Below, in pieces: positions 36,491 through 44,353 of a stretch of 64,000 bases of DNA. The DNA is from Paenibacillus dendritiformis (lineage in GTDB: Bacteria; Bacillota; Bacilli; Paenibacillales; Paenibacillaceae), in assembly GCF_021654795.1 (NCBI RefSeq), contig NZ_AP025344.1, forward strand, positions 1,116,001 to 1,180,000, written 5' to 3'. Each line of letters starts with the position of its first letter. The first letter of the stretch is position 1. The translations under genes and the position numbers were made by a program. The notes beneath the pieces were generated by a model. The model was not told the origin of the DNA. It did not search any database and worked only from the letters and a program-made list of their open reading frames with translations.

Positions 36491-36501
36491 GAGGTATACG
36501 G

Positions 36502-37716
36502 ATGACTGCCTTGGAACCGATAAATATACTGCTGGTCGATGACAGGCCTGAAAATTTGCTGGCGCTGGAGGCGGTCTTGTCCGAAGAGAGCTACCGGCTC
36601 GTCAAGGCGACGTCCGGCGAGGAAGCTCTGCGCCATCTGATGAAGAGCGAATTCGCGGTCATCGTCCTCGATGTTCAAATGCCCGGCATGGACGGCATCG
36701 AGACTGCCAAGTGGATTAAAGCGCGGGAAAAGACGAAAAACATCCCGATCATTTTCGTATCCGCCAATTACAAAGAGACCGAGCATCTCTTCGCCGGTTA
36801 CTCGGCCGGCGGGGTCGATTACATGATCAAGCCGTTCGTCCCCCATATTCTCAAGTCCAAAATTCACAGCTTCGTCGGCATGTTCTTGGCTCAGAAGCGG
36901 CTCCAAGCGCAGAAGATGCTCCTTCACCAGAAGACGCAGGAACTGGAGCGGATGAACCGCGAGCTGGCTGCGGCCAAGGAAGCCGCCGAACGCGCCGCAC
37001 TCGCCAGAACTCAGTTCCTGGCTATGATGAGCCATGAGATCCGCACTCCGATGAACGGCGTGCTCGGAATGGTCGATCTGCTGATGGATACCGAGCTCAC
37101 TCCCGAGCAGGGGAATTATGCCGAGATGATCCGGAAGAGCGCGGATGCGCTCATTCGGACAATCAATAACATCCTCGACTTCACGAAGATGGAGTCGGGC
37201 AAGCTGGAGCTGGATGAATTCCCGTTCGATTGCACATCGCTCGTCTCGGAAGTGTATGAGCTGTTCACGCCGGAAGCGAGCAAGCGCGATCTGAAGCTGA
37301 CGTACACGATTGCTCCCGATGTGCCGAATTGTCTTTACGGGGACATGTTCCGGCTGCGCCAGATTCTCGTCAATCTGGTCGGGAACGCCGTCAAATTCAC
37401 TGACAGCGGCGAGGTCGAGATCCGCATCTCCCTTCTGCCGGAGCGGCGGCGGGAGGAGGACCGGGAGCGGGTGAAAGTTCAATTTGAAGTGAAGGATTCA
37501 GGCGTCGGCATTCCTGAAAACAAAATGGACGGGCTGTTCCAGCCGTTCTCCCAACTGGATTCCTCGATGAACCGCAAGTATGGCGGGAGCGGCCTCGGAC
37601 TGGCGATCTGCAAATCGCTCGTCCACATGATGAAGGGTGATATCCGCACCGTTCCGGTGGAAGAAGGGGCATTGTTCGTATTCCATGCATGGCTGGGGAT
37701 ATGCGAGGAGCAATAG
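36502..37716 (+). CDS. Histidine kinase with N-terminal receiver (REC-HisKA-HATPase)
   Basis: A 404-residue soluble protein. Residues 8-125 are a receiver with D57 ([11 protein letters not shown]) and KP at the end of the fold (MIKPFVP). Residues 125-165 are coiled coil. HisKA carries H178 ([12 protein letters not shown]); the ATPase has [13 protein letters not shown] and [15 protein letters not shown]. The protein could pass phosphate to or from the hybrid kinase and the PP2C regulator. RBS GGAGGT, 11 nt after the methyltransferase stop. Its specific role, beyond belonging to the same signalling operon, cannot be read. Confidence 0.85.
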   Translation: MTALEPINILLVDDRPENLLALEAVLSEESYRLVKATSGEEALRHLMKSEFAVIVLDVQMPGMDGIETAKWIKAREKTKNIPIIFVSANYKETEHLFAGYSAGGVDYMIKPFVPHILKSKIHSFVGMFLAQKRLQAQKMLLHQKTQELERMNRELAAAKEAAERAALARTQFLAMMSHEIRTPMNGVLGMVDLLMDTELTPEQGNYAEMIRKSADALIRTINNILDFTKMESGKLELDEFPFDCTSLVSEVYELFTPEASKRDLKLTYTIAPDVPNCLYGDMFRLRQILVNLVGNAVKFTDSGEVEIRISLLPERRREEDRERVKVQFEVKDSGVGIPENKMDGLFQPFSQLDSSMNRKYGGSGLGLAICKSLVHMMKGDIRTVPVEEGALFVFHAWLGICEEQ

Positions 37717-37750
37717 GATTCGTTTCGATGTTTCGCGCCCGCGCATTTCG

Positions 37751-37776
37751 GTTATTTACGTTACAGTGAGGGGATT
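37751..37776 (+). promoter_or_regulatory. Possible sigma-B-type promoter before rsbV
   Basis: GTTATT (37751-37756)-14 nt-GGGATT (37771-37776). Weak match to the sigma-B consensus; it lies in the only gap (99 nt) inside the locus, where an autoregulatory promoter would be expected. Confidence 0.3.
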
Positions 37777-37815
37777 AGGTTAGAACCAAGAAGTCGTAAG
37801 TTAGGAGAGGAAGCT

Positions 37816-38136
37816 ATGAACGGCAATAAATTCAAAGTAACGACGCAGCAAGCTGGACAACAAGCGACAGCGTACTTGCAAGGGGATCTTGACCTGGCAG
37901 CCGCGGGGGAGTTCCGCAGCCTGCTGGAGCCGATAGTCAATGACCCTGCGCTGGATTTGACGCTGGACTTGGAGAAGCTTACCTATATCGACAGCACGGG
38001 AATCGGAATTCTCATCTCCGTGCTGAAGCTTCGGAAGGAGCAGCAGGCGCAGTTCCGTATCGTTCATGTGCCCCAGCAGATTCAGAAGCTGTTCGATATG
38101 ACGGGGATCTCCAAGTTTCTGACACCGAATGCATAA
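37816..38136 (+). CDS. rsbV: STAS-domain anti-sigma factor antagonist
   Basis: A 106-residue STAS protein. The phosphorylated Ser lies in the motif IDSTGIGILISVLKL (residues 56-72), and the N-terminal part has the strand GQQATAYLQGDLDLAAA. Unphosphorylated RsbV binds RsbW and frees sigma-B; RsbY-type phosphatase activates it and RsbW inactivates it. AGGAGAGG before ATG 37816. Gene order before rsbW and sigB supports the name. Confidence 0.92.
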   Translation: MNGNKFKVTTQQAGQQATAYLQGDLDLAAAGEFRSLLEPIVNDPALDLTLDLEKLTYIDSTGIGILISVLKLRKEQQAQFRIVHVPQQIQKLFDMTGISKFLTPNA

Positions 38137-38165
38137 ATTTATTGGAATATGAAAGGGAATGACTT

Positions 38166-38624
38166 ATGGCAAATGACAGAGAGCGGAAGCAAATCAAATT
38201 AATTCTGCCTGCGCAAGCGGCTTATGTCGATCTGGCCCGTCTGACGCTGTACGGCATTGCAAGCCGCATCGGCTTCTCTTACGAGGAGATCGAGGATATG
38301 AAGGTCGCCATCTCCGAGGCCTGCAACAACGCGGTCTTATACGCTTACCGAACGGCGCAGGGGATGGTCGAAATCATCTTCGAGGAGGGGCCTGACGAGA
38401 TTGGCATCATGGTCAAGGACGAGGGCGGCAGCTTCGATGCGGACAGCAAGACGATCGGGTTGCGCGGGTTGCATGACAAGAGCCTGGACGAGGTAGAAGC
38501 CGGGGGGCTCGGGTTCTACCTGATGCAGGCGCTGATGGATGATGTGGAAGTGATGAGCATGGAGGGACGAGGCACCGTTGTCAAAATGCGCAAGCGACTT
38601 TTGAAAAGTGGGGAACTGATATGA
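38166..38624 (+). CDS. rsbW: Anti-sigma-B factor, serine kinase RsbW
   Basis: A 152-residue GHKL-type kinase. Motifs: ISEACNNAVLYAY (N box), VKDEGGSFD (G1 box), GGLGFYLMQALMDDV (G2 box). It binds sigma-B in unstressed cells and phosphorylates RsbV. Its stop overlaps the sigB start (ATGA), so the two are translationally coupled, keeping anti-sigma and sigma in ratio. Confidence 0.92.
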   Translation: MANDRERKQIKLILPAQAAYVDLARLTLYGIASRIGFSYEEIEDMKVAISEACNNAVLYAYRTAQGMVEIIFEEGPDEIGIMVKDEGGSFDADSKTIGLRGLHDKSLDEVEAGGLGFYLMQALMDDVEVMSMEGRGTVVKMRKRLLKSGELI

Positions 38625-39391
38625 GCGCGGCCTCCCGGCATGGAACAGCCGAAGACGCGGTTCAACTCATCAGCGCTTATCAGGAGACGCAGGACAACGA
38701 TATCGCCACCATCCTCATCCAAAAGTACGAGCCCATGGTCAAGATGGCCGCCGGCAAAATTTCGCGCAACCGTCCCGATTTGTACGAAGACCTGATGCAG
38801 GTCGGCAATATGGCATTGATCCGTCTGTTGCAGCAATTTGACAGATCCCTGGGCGTGCCCTTCGAAGCTTATGCGATGAAGAGCATGATCGGCCATATGA
38901 AAAATTTCCTCCGGGACAAGTCGTGGTATATTCAAGTGCCGCGCCGAATCAAGGAGAAGGGGGCTCTCGTTCAGCAGACGATCGACGAATTGACCGTTCA
39001 GCTGGAACGTTCCCCGAACGTGGAGGAGATTGCGGAGCGGCTGGAATTATCCGTGGAGGAGACTGTCGAGGTATTGGCGGGCCGGGAATGCTATCACTAT
39101 GTGTCGCTGGACACGCCATTGTCGCAGGAAGAGAGCGCCGCGACGCTGGGGGAGCTGATCAGCTCGGACAGCGACGATTACGAAGCCGTCGAGCGCCGGA
39201 TGGATCTGAGCGATGCGATGGCAGCGCTTAAAGCGGAAGAGCGGCAGGTGCTTGCCCTGGTCTTCGGGGAAGGGCTGTCCCAGCGAGCGGCAGCCGAACG
39301 GCTCGGGGTATCCCAGATGAGCGTCTCGCGGATTCAACGCAGAGCCACGGACAAGCTCCGGCATATTCTCTCCTCCCGTTATGACGCATAG
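38621..39391 (+). CDS. sigB: RNA polymerase sigma factor sigma-B
   Basis: A 256-residue group 3 sigma-70 factor. Region 2: DLYEDLMQVGNMALIRLLQQFD..., KSMIGHMKNFLRDKSW. Region 3: SPNVEEIAERLELSVEETVEVL. Region 4: LKAEERQVLALVFGEGLSQRAAAERLGVSQMSVSRIQRRA with its helix-turn-helix. Layout fits SigB rather than SigF/SigG, given rsbV-rsbW immediately upstream. It starts within the rsbW stop. A 21-bp perfect stem overlaps its own stop codon. Confidence 0.9.
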   Translation: MSAASRHGTAEDAVQLISAYQETQDNDIATILIQKYEPMVKMAAGKISRNRPDLYEDLMQVGNMALIRLLQQFDRSLGVPFEAYAMKSMIGHMKNFLRDKSWYIQVPRRIKEKGALVQQTIDELTVQLERSPNVEEIAERLELSVEETVEVLAGRECYHYVSLDTPLSQEESAATLGELISSDSDDYEAVERRMDLSDAMAALKAEERQVLALVFGEGLSQRAAAERLGVSQMSVSRIQRRATDKLRHILSSRYDA

Positions 39392-39446
39392 ACGCAATGA
39401 AGATGCTTACCCGAGGGGGCAAGCATCTTCATTGCGTCTATGTTTT
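39388..39446 (+). terminator. Long perfect hairpin terminator overlapping the sigB stop
   Basis: Two perfect 21-bp arms, 39388-39408 and 39421-39441, with a 12-nt loop, followed by GTTTTG. The left arm contains the sigB TAG stop. It is exceptionally long for a simple terminator. Confidence 0.85.
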
Positions 39447-39451
39447 GCTGT

Positions 39452-39501
39452 CTTGCGCGTTATGGCGCAGACGCAAGGAAGCACGCCCTGGAGGCGTGCT
39501 T
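39452..39501. other. Two more consecutive hairpins after sigB
   Basis: CTTGCG...CGCAAG (39452-39477) and AAGCACGCC-CTGGA-GGCGTGCTT (39479-39501, perfect 9-bp arms). They separate sigB from a convergent gene. Neither has a strong T run on the plus strand. Confidence 0.6.
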
Positions 39502-39541
39502 CGTCGGTTGCCAGCCCCGATGCTCGAACGGCCCATTACAC

Positions 39542-39955
39542 TCAATCCGTCATGGCTTGGGCCTGTCTTGGCTCAGCTTCGCCCGGAGCGACAGCTTGGA
39601 GCAATTCCGCATCGGAATCGGAAGGCTCCAGGCGAGGAACGCTTAGCTTGCGCTCAAGCTGGGCGCACAGCTTCGCCAGGATTGTCCACGCCCTGGCTTG
39701 TATCGCTTCCGGCACAGGCGCATTGCTCGCGAAGCCGGCCAAGCGGGCTTCGATCTGCAGCGCGCCGTTCGCCAGCTTGATGGCCGGAACGGTGAACATA
39801 TGGCTTGCCCGCTCTGTGTCCAGCGCCACATTGACCAGCCCCAGCACGAACACTTCCTGCTCGCAGCATTGAATGCCGGTGAAGCCGTGCCGCAAAAATA
39901 ATTTGCGCACGGCTTCGGCCTGAGCGGAGACCGGAGGTATCGGCGTCATCCCCAT
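39542..39955 (-). CDS. Hypothetical protein
   Basis: A 137-residue protein of unrecognised family. It starts MGMTPIPPVSAQAEAVRKLF, with a mixed alpha/beta pattern (VFVLGLVNVALDTERAS, TVPAIKLANGALQIEARLAGF) and an acidic, Gln/Ala-rich C-terminus. There is no signal peptide or membrane helix, so it is presumably cytoplasmic. It lies between the YtxH gene (8 nt before it in reading direction) and sigB on the opposite strand; cotranscription with ytxH would make it part of the putative sigma-B regulon. Confidence 0.55.
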   Translation of the reverse strand: MGMTPIPPVSAQAEAVRKLFLRHGFTGIQCCEQEVFVLGLVNVALDTERASHMFTVPAIKLANGALQIEARLAGFASNAPVPEAIQARAWTILAKLCAQLERKLSVPRLEPSDSDAELLQAVAPGEAEPRQAQAMTD

Positions 39956-39963
39956 TCCTCCCG

Positions 39964-40329
39964 TCAGTTGGAGTTCAATTGACTGGCCACCTCATCGGCC
40001 ACATCGGCGGAAGCTTCCTTCAACTGCGCCTTCGCTTCCGAAGCGGCGTCCTTCACGCCGGCCGCTACCTGCTGGGACGCATCCTTCATGCTGTTGACGA
40101 CCGCCTCGGCCTTGCTGCCGACCGACTTGACGGCATCGGCGGTCTTCGCGCCGAGATCGCAGGCGATATCCTTCGTCTTCTCGCTTACCTTCTGCGCCGT
40201 GTCGCACAAATCGGAACGGAGTTCCCGGCCCGACTTCGGTGCCAGCAGCAGGGCCGCCGCCGCTCCGAGAAGTCCGCCAAAGATGGCGCCTTTCAAAAAT
40301 GCGTTGGAATTGTTATTATTTTCACTCAC
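39964..40329 (-). CDS. YtxH-domain general-stress-type protein
   Basis: About 121 residues. GTG at 40329 (MSENNNNSN) is nine bases after AAGGAG; upstream ATGs at 40338 and 40335 are alternatives. Residues 10-35 have the YtxH signature (LKGAIFGGLLGAAAALLLAP, KSGRELR), with a Gly-zipper membrane helix. The rest is Ala/Lys/Asp-rich helix (SVGSKAEAVVNSMKDAS...), LEA-like. In Bacillus, YtxH is a sigma-B/sigma-H controlled stress protein. A sigma-B-like promoter (40376-40400) precedes it. The gene at 39955 follows at 8 nt. Confidence 0.8.
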   Translation of the reverse strand: MSENNNNSNAFLKGAIFGGLLGAAAALLLAPKSGRELRSDLCDTAQKVSEKTKDIACDLGAKTADAVKSVGSKAEAVVNSMKDASQQVAAGVKDAASEAKAQLKEASADVADEVASQLNSN

Positions 40330-40375
40330 TATCATCATCTCCTTGTACGTCATTCGTTGCTATCTACCATACGAT

Positions 40376-40400
40376 TACACCGATTTACCGCTTTTGAAAC
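40376..40400 (-). promoter_or_regulatory. Sigma-B-like promoter of ytxH
   Basis: Minus strand: GTTTCA (40400-40395)-13 nt-GGTGTA (40381-40376), similar to GTTTAA-N13-15-GGGTAT. It is 47 nt upstream of the GTG start. Confidence 0.4.
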
Positions 40401-40427
40401 AGGCTGTGCCGAAATTTGATCCCCCAA

Positions 40428-41132
40428 TTACGCACGGCGCTTGCGGCGGATCCATTGCAGCGCGTAAATGCAGGTGGTAAGCCAGACGCCTCCTGCGCAG
40501 AAGCCGGCGATCACATCCGTAGCATAATGGACGCCCAGATAGATCCGGCTCAACCCGATAGCCAGGACGAGCAGCCCGGTCAGCACGAGAATATAGGCGG
40601 CAGGCTGCCCGCGTTCCTTGCGATGCAGCCAGAGAAGATACCCGATCATGCCATAGAACGCGATCGCAGCCATGGAGTGCCCGCTCGGGAAGCTGTACCC
40701 GGATTCGACCACCCAGTGCTCCCAGGAAGGTCTGGTACGCTGGATCAGGTTCTTGATGATCAGGTTCAGCGTATAGCTTCCGCCAAGCGCGGCCAGCAAG
40801 CCAAGCGCGTCCCAACGCCGCTTGAACCCCCAGGCGCAAATGCCTGCGCACAGCAGGGAGATGGGGATGATGCCATGGCTGGAAGCGAGATCGGTGAACA
40901 AAGCTACAGCCTTGGTCAGTCCCGGCGAGGCCCCAAGCCTCACCGTCTCGGTGACGGCGGCGTCAAATTGCTGAAAGCTGTCCGCGAGGACGCCCCGAAC
41001 CAGCACAAAAAGCAGCACGATCAGAATCAGAACGGCTAGGCCGCCCCATAATAGGCTTAATGTGAACATCGCCGTTTCTTGCGGGGAGGGGGCGGCTGAT
41101 TTGTTGCTTGAATGTTGATTAATGGATGTCAT
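40428..41132 (-). CDS. PAP2-superfamily membrane phosphatase
   Basis: A 234-residue membrane protein (start 41132, after AGGAG). Six helices with the three PAP2 active-site motifs: KNLIQRTRP (KxxxxxxRP), YSFPSGHSM (PSGH), and GLSRIYLGVHYATDVIAG (SRxxxxxH). Family: removes phosphate from undecaprenyl pyrophosphate or phosphatidyl-phosphate lipids on the outer face. Residues 1-25 are a polar leader rich in Ser/Gln/Asn. Stands alone between ytxH and an asparaginase gene. Confidence 0.88.
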   Translation of the reverse strand: MTSINQHSSNKSAAPSPQETAMFTLSLLWGGLAVLILIVLLFVLVRGVLADSFQQFDAAVTETVRLGASPGLTKAVALFTDLASSHGIIPISLLCAGICAWGFKRRWDALGLLAALGGSYTLNLIIKNLIQRTRPSWEHWVVESGYSFPSGHSMAAIAFYGMIGYLLWLHRKERGQPAAYILVLTGLLVLAIGLSRIYLGVHYATDVIAGFCAGGVWLTTCIYALQWIRRKRRA

Positions 41133-41332
41133 GATTTCTCCTAACGCGGCACACAGGCGGGCGAGCACATGCTCTCGCCTGAGGCTCTGTGAATATAAAT
41201 AGACCGAATACAGGAAAGAGCCCCATTATATGAATATCACAAAGCTTCTATGGAATGCAAATAGACCGATAGGCATCGGCTTCGGAAAGGGATATAATCT
41301 AGGAAGTGGCTACGAGGAAAGGAAGACCGAAG

Positions 41333-42340
41333 ATGAATGAACGACTGATCGAAGAAACGCGCAACGGGTGGCTGGAATGCGAGCACCGGGGAGCGATCTG
41401 CGGCGTGGACGAACATGGCCGCATCCGTTATGCTGCAGGAGATACGGACCGTCCGATGTTTCTGCGTTCGGCGGCCAAGCCGCTGCAGGCGATTCCGGTC
41501 GTGCGAAGCGGCATGCTCGAGCATTTCCGGCTCGAGGACCGGGATCTGGCCCTGATGACCGCCTCGCACCGGGGAGAAGCGGCGCATATCGATACGTTGG
41601 AGCATGTGATGGAGCATTGCGGGCTTCACGACGAGGCCTTGATCTGCAGCCCTTCCCTGCCGCTTCATGAGGAGTCGAGGGAAGCGCTGCTTCGCCAGGG
41701 CGGAGACCGGCGGCGCATGTACCACAACTGCGCCGGCAAGCATTTCGGCGTGCTCGCCTGGAGCAAGATGGCCGGCATGGATATGGGGTCGTATGCCGAT
41801 CCGGCGCATCCGGCCCAGCGCCAGATGAGAGACATGATCAGCTACATGTCGGAAGTGCCGGAGGCGGCGATGATTCAAGGGACGGACGGGTGCGGATTTC
41901 CGGTATACGGCATTCCGCTGACCGGCTTGGCGACCGCCTACCTTAAGCTGGCCTGTCCCGACCTGATCGGGGACGCCGCCACGAGGGAAGCCGCGGCGCG
42001 CGTTCGACGCGCGATGCAGCGCTATCCGTTCCTGGTCGGGGGCACGGATCGGGTCGATACGCTGCTGATGGAGGATGACAACATCATCGCCAAGGGCGGG
42101 TTCAAAGGCATCTTCGCCTTCGCGCTGACCAAGGAGCGGCTCGGCTTCGCCTTCAAGATCGCGGACGGCTCGGATGAAGAGTGGGCCTTGGTGACCGCCT
42201 CCATTCTGGAGCAGATCGGGTACGAGCGCCAGGAGACGGTCGAGCGCCTTCGCACCCGGATACCGGCGGCGATTCTCAATGACAACGGCCGTCAGGTCGG
42301 GGAACAACGGGCCGTCTTCACGCTGAAGCCGGGAACGTAG
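41333..42340 (+). CDS. Asparaginase of the thermolabile type (Asparaginase_II, PF06089)
   Basis: A 335-residue cytoplasmic enzyme predicted to hydrolyse L-asparagine to aspartate and ammonia. ATG 41333 after GAGGAAAGGAAG. Motifs: FLRSAAKPLQAIP (nucleophile region), DRDLALMTASHRGEAAH, YHNCAGKHFGVL, IQGTDGCGFPVYGIPLTGLA, and GGFKGIFAF. Full length. The adjacent gene cutC begins 46 nt downstream; no amino-acid transporter is next to it. Confidence 0.85.
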   Translation: MNERLIEETRNGWLECEHRGAICGVDEHGRIRYAAGDTDRPMFLRSAAKPLQAIPVVRSGMLEHFRLEDRDLALMTASHRGEAAHIDTLEHVMEHCGLHDEALICSPSLPLHEESREALLRQGGDRRRMYHNCAGKHFGVLAWSKMAGMDMGSYADPAHPAQRQMRDMISYMSEVPEAAMIQGTDGCGFPVYGIPLTGLATAYLKLACPDLIGDAATREAAARVRRAMQRYPFLVGGTDRVDTLLMEDDNIIAKGGFKGIFAFALTKERLGFAFKIADGSDEEWALVTASILEQIGYERQETVERLRTRIPAAILNDNGRQVGEQRAVFTLKPGT

Positions 42341-42386
42341 AGGGCCGCGCCGAAGACGAGGACGCAACATGGAGAGAGGCAGGGTG

Positions 42387-43091
42387 ATGGAGATGAAGCA
42401 AGTGCTGCTGGAAGTGATAGGGACGACACGGGAAGAGGTCGTGACGGCAGCCCGGAACGGGGCGGATCGGATCGAGTTGATTACCGCCATTAGTGAAGGC
42501 GGGCTGACGCCAAGCCTTGGCTTGGTTCACGAGGCAGTGGAGGCGGTCGATATTCCGGTTAACGTCATGATTCGGCCGCACAGCCGTTCTTTTATTTATA
42601 ATGCGGATGACATGCGGACGATTGTGGCCGATGTCCGGCTTATCCGCTCTGCCGGAGCGAACGCGATCGTATTTGGGGCGTTGACGCCGGAAGGAACGAT
42701 AGACAAGGAGGCCCTGGAGCGGGTGCTGGAGGCCGCCGACGGCCTGCCGATGACTTTCCATCGGGCCGTGGACGAGACAAGGGATATCTATGAAGCGCTG
42801 GACGTGCTGCTCGGGTATCCTCAGATTACGAGTGTGTTGACCTCTGGCGGACAGCCGAGCGCCCTGCAGGCGGCCGGGGTGATCGCCGAGATGGTCCGGC
42901 GAACGGAAGGCTCGTCGCTGGCGATATTGGCCGGCAGCGGGCTTACGGTGGAGTCGGTCGGCGGATTCATACAGGAGACGGGCGTCCGCCATGTTCATTT
43001 CGGATCGAATGTAAGGCAGGGAACGCGGGCGCTGTCGCCGATCGATCCCGAGCGGCTGTCGAGTCTCGCCGCGCTGCTTCGCACGGTCTAG
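42387..43091 (+). CDS. cutC: CutC-family protein
   Basis: A 234-residue TIM barrel. ATG 42387 is near a weak AGGG site; ATG 42393 (MKQVLLEV) is equally possible. Motifs: LLEVIGTTREEVVTAARNGADRIELITAI, VMIRPHSRSFIYNADD, TFHRAVDETRDIYEALD, ILTSGGQPSA, and ILAGSGLTVESV. CutC was named for copper homeostasis in E. coli, but the assignment is disputed; its real reaction is unknown. It lies at a distance from the CopCD and cupredoxin genes of this window. Confidence 0.88.
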   Translation: MEMKQVLLEVIGTTREEVVTAARNGADRIELITAISEGGLTPSLGLVHEAVEAVDIPVNVMIRPHSRSFIYNADDMRTIVADVRLIRSAGANAIVFGALTPEGTIDKEALERVLEAADGLPMTFHRAVDETRDIYEALDVLLGYPQITSVLTSGGQPSALQAAGVIAEMVRRTEGSSLAILAGSGLTVESVGGFIQETGVRHVHFGSNVRQGTRALSPIDPERLSSLAALLRTV

Positions 43092-43103
43092 ACACTTTAT
43101 TCC

Positions 43104-43143
43104 GCCCTTGACCGGCTGCCGGCTCGCCGGCCCGGTCAAGGGC
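43104..43143. terminator. Hairpin between convergent cutC and DUF1128 genes
   Basis: GCCCTTGACCGG and CCGGTCAAGGGC form perfect 12-bp arms, with a second inner stem CCGG. No T run on either side, so activity as a terminator is uncertain. Confidence 0.45.
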
Positions 43144-43149
43144 CGGAAC

Positions 43150-43374
43150 TCAGTTCCGGCGCAGACGGCCGAGTTCGGAGACAAGCGCCTCCATTTCGCT
43201 GATGCTGTACGATGACTTGCTCATGACGATATCGTATACTTCCTTAATATCGTCGTACTGCTCCACGGAGAAGGCGGAGGGCTGCATGGCGGCGGCCGTC
43301 GCCATCTTCAGGCGCCCCTTGATCGCCTCGATCATCAATTCCACGTTCTGCTGCGTTTTTTCATTGGTAATCAT
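43150..43374 (-). CDS. DUF1128-family protein
   Basis: A 74-residue protein beginning MITNEKTQQNVELMIE at 43374, after GAGGAGGAATAGC. It matches DUF1128 (YfkK type): amphipathic helices with ATAAAMQPSAFSVEQYDDIKEVYDIV and a C-terminal SELGRLRRN. Small Bacillales protein of unknown role. A TTCAGT-17-TACAAT promoter lies upstream (43420-43450 region). Confidence 0.85.
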   Translation of the reverse strand: MITNEKTQQNVELMIEAIKGRLKMATAAAMQPSAFSVEQYDDIKEVYDIVMSKSSYSISEMEALVSELGRLRRN

Positions 43375-43487
43375 GCTATTCCTCCTCGAACGGTTGTGAG
43401 CAACCTGCTCGTATTGTATCACGAATGCGGCCCAAACTGAACGAACTCCCGGGATGCGCCCCGCGCCGGCTTGGCGGCGGGACAGGC

Positions 43488-43516
43488 TTGGCACGGCTCG
43501 AAATGTGAAGTACAAT
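43488..43516 (+). promoter_or_regulatory. Sigma-A-like promoter of yyaC
   Basis: TTGGCA (43488-43493), 17-nt spacer, TACAAT (43511-43516). Start codon 43551 is 35 nt downstream. Confidence 0.55.
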
Positions 43517-43550
43517 AAGGCATCATGAAATGAAAAGGAGTACGCAACCG

Positions 43551-44102
43551 ATGCAGCTCAATTTCTTTACGCCCCTGGATCCCCGGCCCGCGGAGCGGCG
43601 GCAGAAGATGGCGGGCGCCCAGCTATCCGGTTTTTTGCAAGCGGTATCCGCCGCGCATCCGTCCGAGCCGATCATGTTCATCTGTATCGGGACCGACCGT
43701 TCCACGGGGGACGCGCTTGGCCCGCTGGTGGGAACCAGGCTGCGGGAGAACGGATGGACGAATGTGATCGGCTGCCTGGACGAGCCTTGCGATTCGTCCA
43801 ATCTGGAGGCGAGGCTCGCCGGATTGCCGGAGAATCTGATCACCATTGCGATCGACGCCTGCCTTGGCCATCCTTCGACGGTAGGCTATTATCTGGTCGG
43901 CAATCAGCCGCTGCTTCCCGCGGAGTCGGTTGGGATGGCGCTCCCCGCCGTAGGCCGATACAGCATCGCCGCGGTTGTCAATACGAACGGGCCGAAGCCG
44001 TATTGGACCCTGCAGACAACATCTCTCCGCTTCGTGATGAAGATGGCGCATGAATTGGCGGATGCCATTTTACAATCTTTCCCAGGATATCGTGAGGAAT
44101 AA
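43551..44102 (+). CDS. yyaC: Spore protease YyaC-like
   Basis: A 183-residue protein. ATG 43551, with AAAAGGAG about 11 nt upstream. Motifs PIMFICIGTDRSTGDALGPLVGTRL, GCLDEPCDSSNLEARL, and AIDACLGHPSTVGYYLVG match YyaC, a Gpr-like spore protein related to the hydrogenase-maturation protease fold. Such proteins are found in endospore formers and may help process spore proteins. Its presence supports a sporulating host. Confidence 0.85.
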   Translation: MQLNFFTPLDPRPAERRQKMAGAQLSGFLQAVSAAHPSEPIMFICIGTDRSTGDALGPLVGTRLRENGWTNVIGCLDEPCDSSNLEARLAGLPENLITIAIDACLGHPSTVGYYLVGNQPLLPAESVGMALPAVGRYSIAAVVNTNGPKPYWTLQTTSLRFVMKMAHELADAILQSFPGYREE

Positions 44103-44175
44103 AAAAGGTCTTTTTCCCATATGAATGATGTCGTGGGCCTGAAGAGGCATCCCATTCGACAGGTTCGGATACAGA

Positions 44176-44204
44176 TAAAAGAGCCGGACCCGACATCCGA
44201 CTCT
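44176..44204 (-). terminator. Terminator of the 31-aa toxin-like gene
   Basis: On the minus strand AGAGTCGGA pairs with TCCGGCTCT (one G-T), then TTTTAT. It lies 54 nt beyond the stop of the small gene. Confidence 0.65.
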
Positions 44205-44233
44205 TTGGCACTGATCGCGTGAACCCCTATGTG

Positions 44234-44266
44234 TGATCCGTTTCTGGCATGAACGGATCATTTTTT
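44234..44266 (+). terminator. Plus-strand terminator running under the toxin-like gene
   Basis: TGATCCGTT/AACGGATCA perfect 9-bp arms (44234-44242, 44252-44260), then TTTTTT. The T run lies over the last codons of the minus-strand small gene, so a plus-strand transcript ending here would be antisense to its 3' end. Confidence 0.8.
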
Positions 44267-44353
44267 ATCCTGCCGGTCCGTCAGCTTAATGATGAGCTGA
44301 ACCAGGCCAAGCACAAACGCACTCGTGGCGAAGAACATTTCGAACCCTTCCAT
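44258..44353 (-). CDS. 31-residue holin-like peptide, candidate type I toxin
   Basis: ATG at 44353 is preceded by AGGAGG with eight-base spacing, a very strong ribosome site. The peptide opens MEGFEMFFATSAFVL, continues with a hydrophobic stretch (FVLGLVQLIIKL), and ends with a charged tail (KLTDRQDKK). This pattern (short polar start with an (Y/F)E pair, one helix, Lys-rich end) is that of the Hol_Tox/BsrG-TxpA group of type I toxins. A plus-strand terminator overlaps its 3' end, so an antisense RNA from the other side is plausible but not shown. A non-toxin small membrane peptide is the alternative. Confidence 0.6.
   Translation of the reverse strand: MEGFEMFFATSAFVLGLVQLIIKLTDRQDKK

Noticed and set aside
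39441..39510. A structured small RNA after sigB
   Set aside because: Hairpins exist but no promoter or T run defines a transcript; left as hairpins only.
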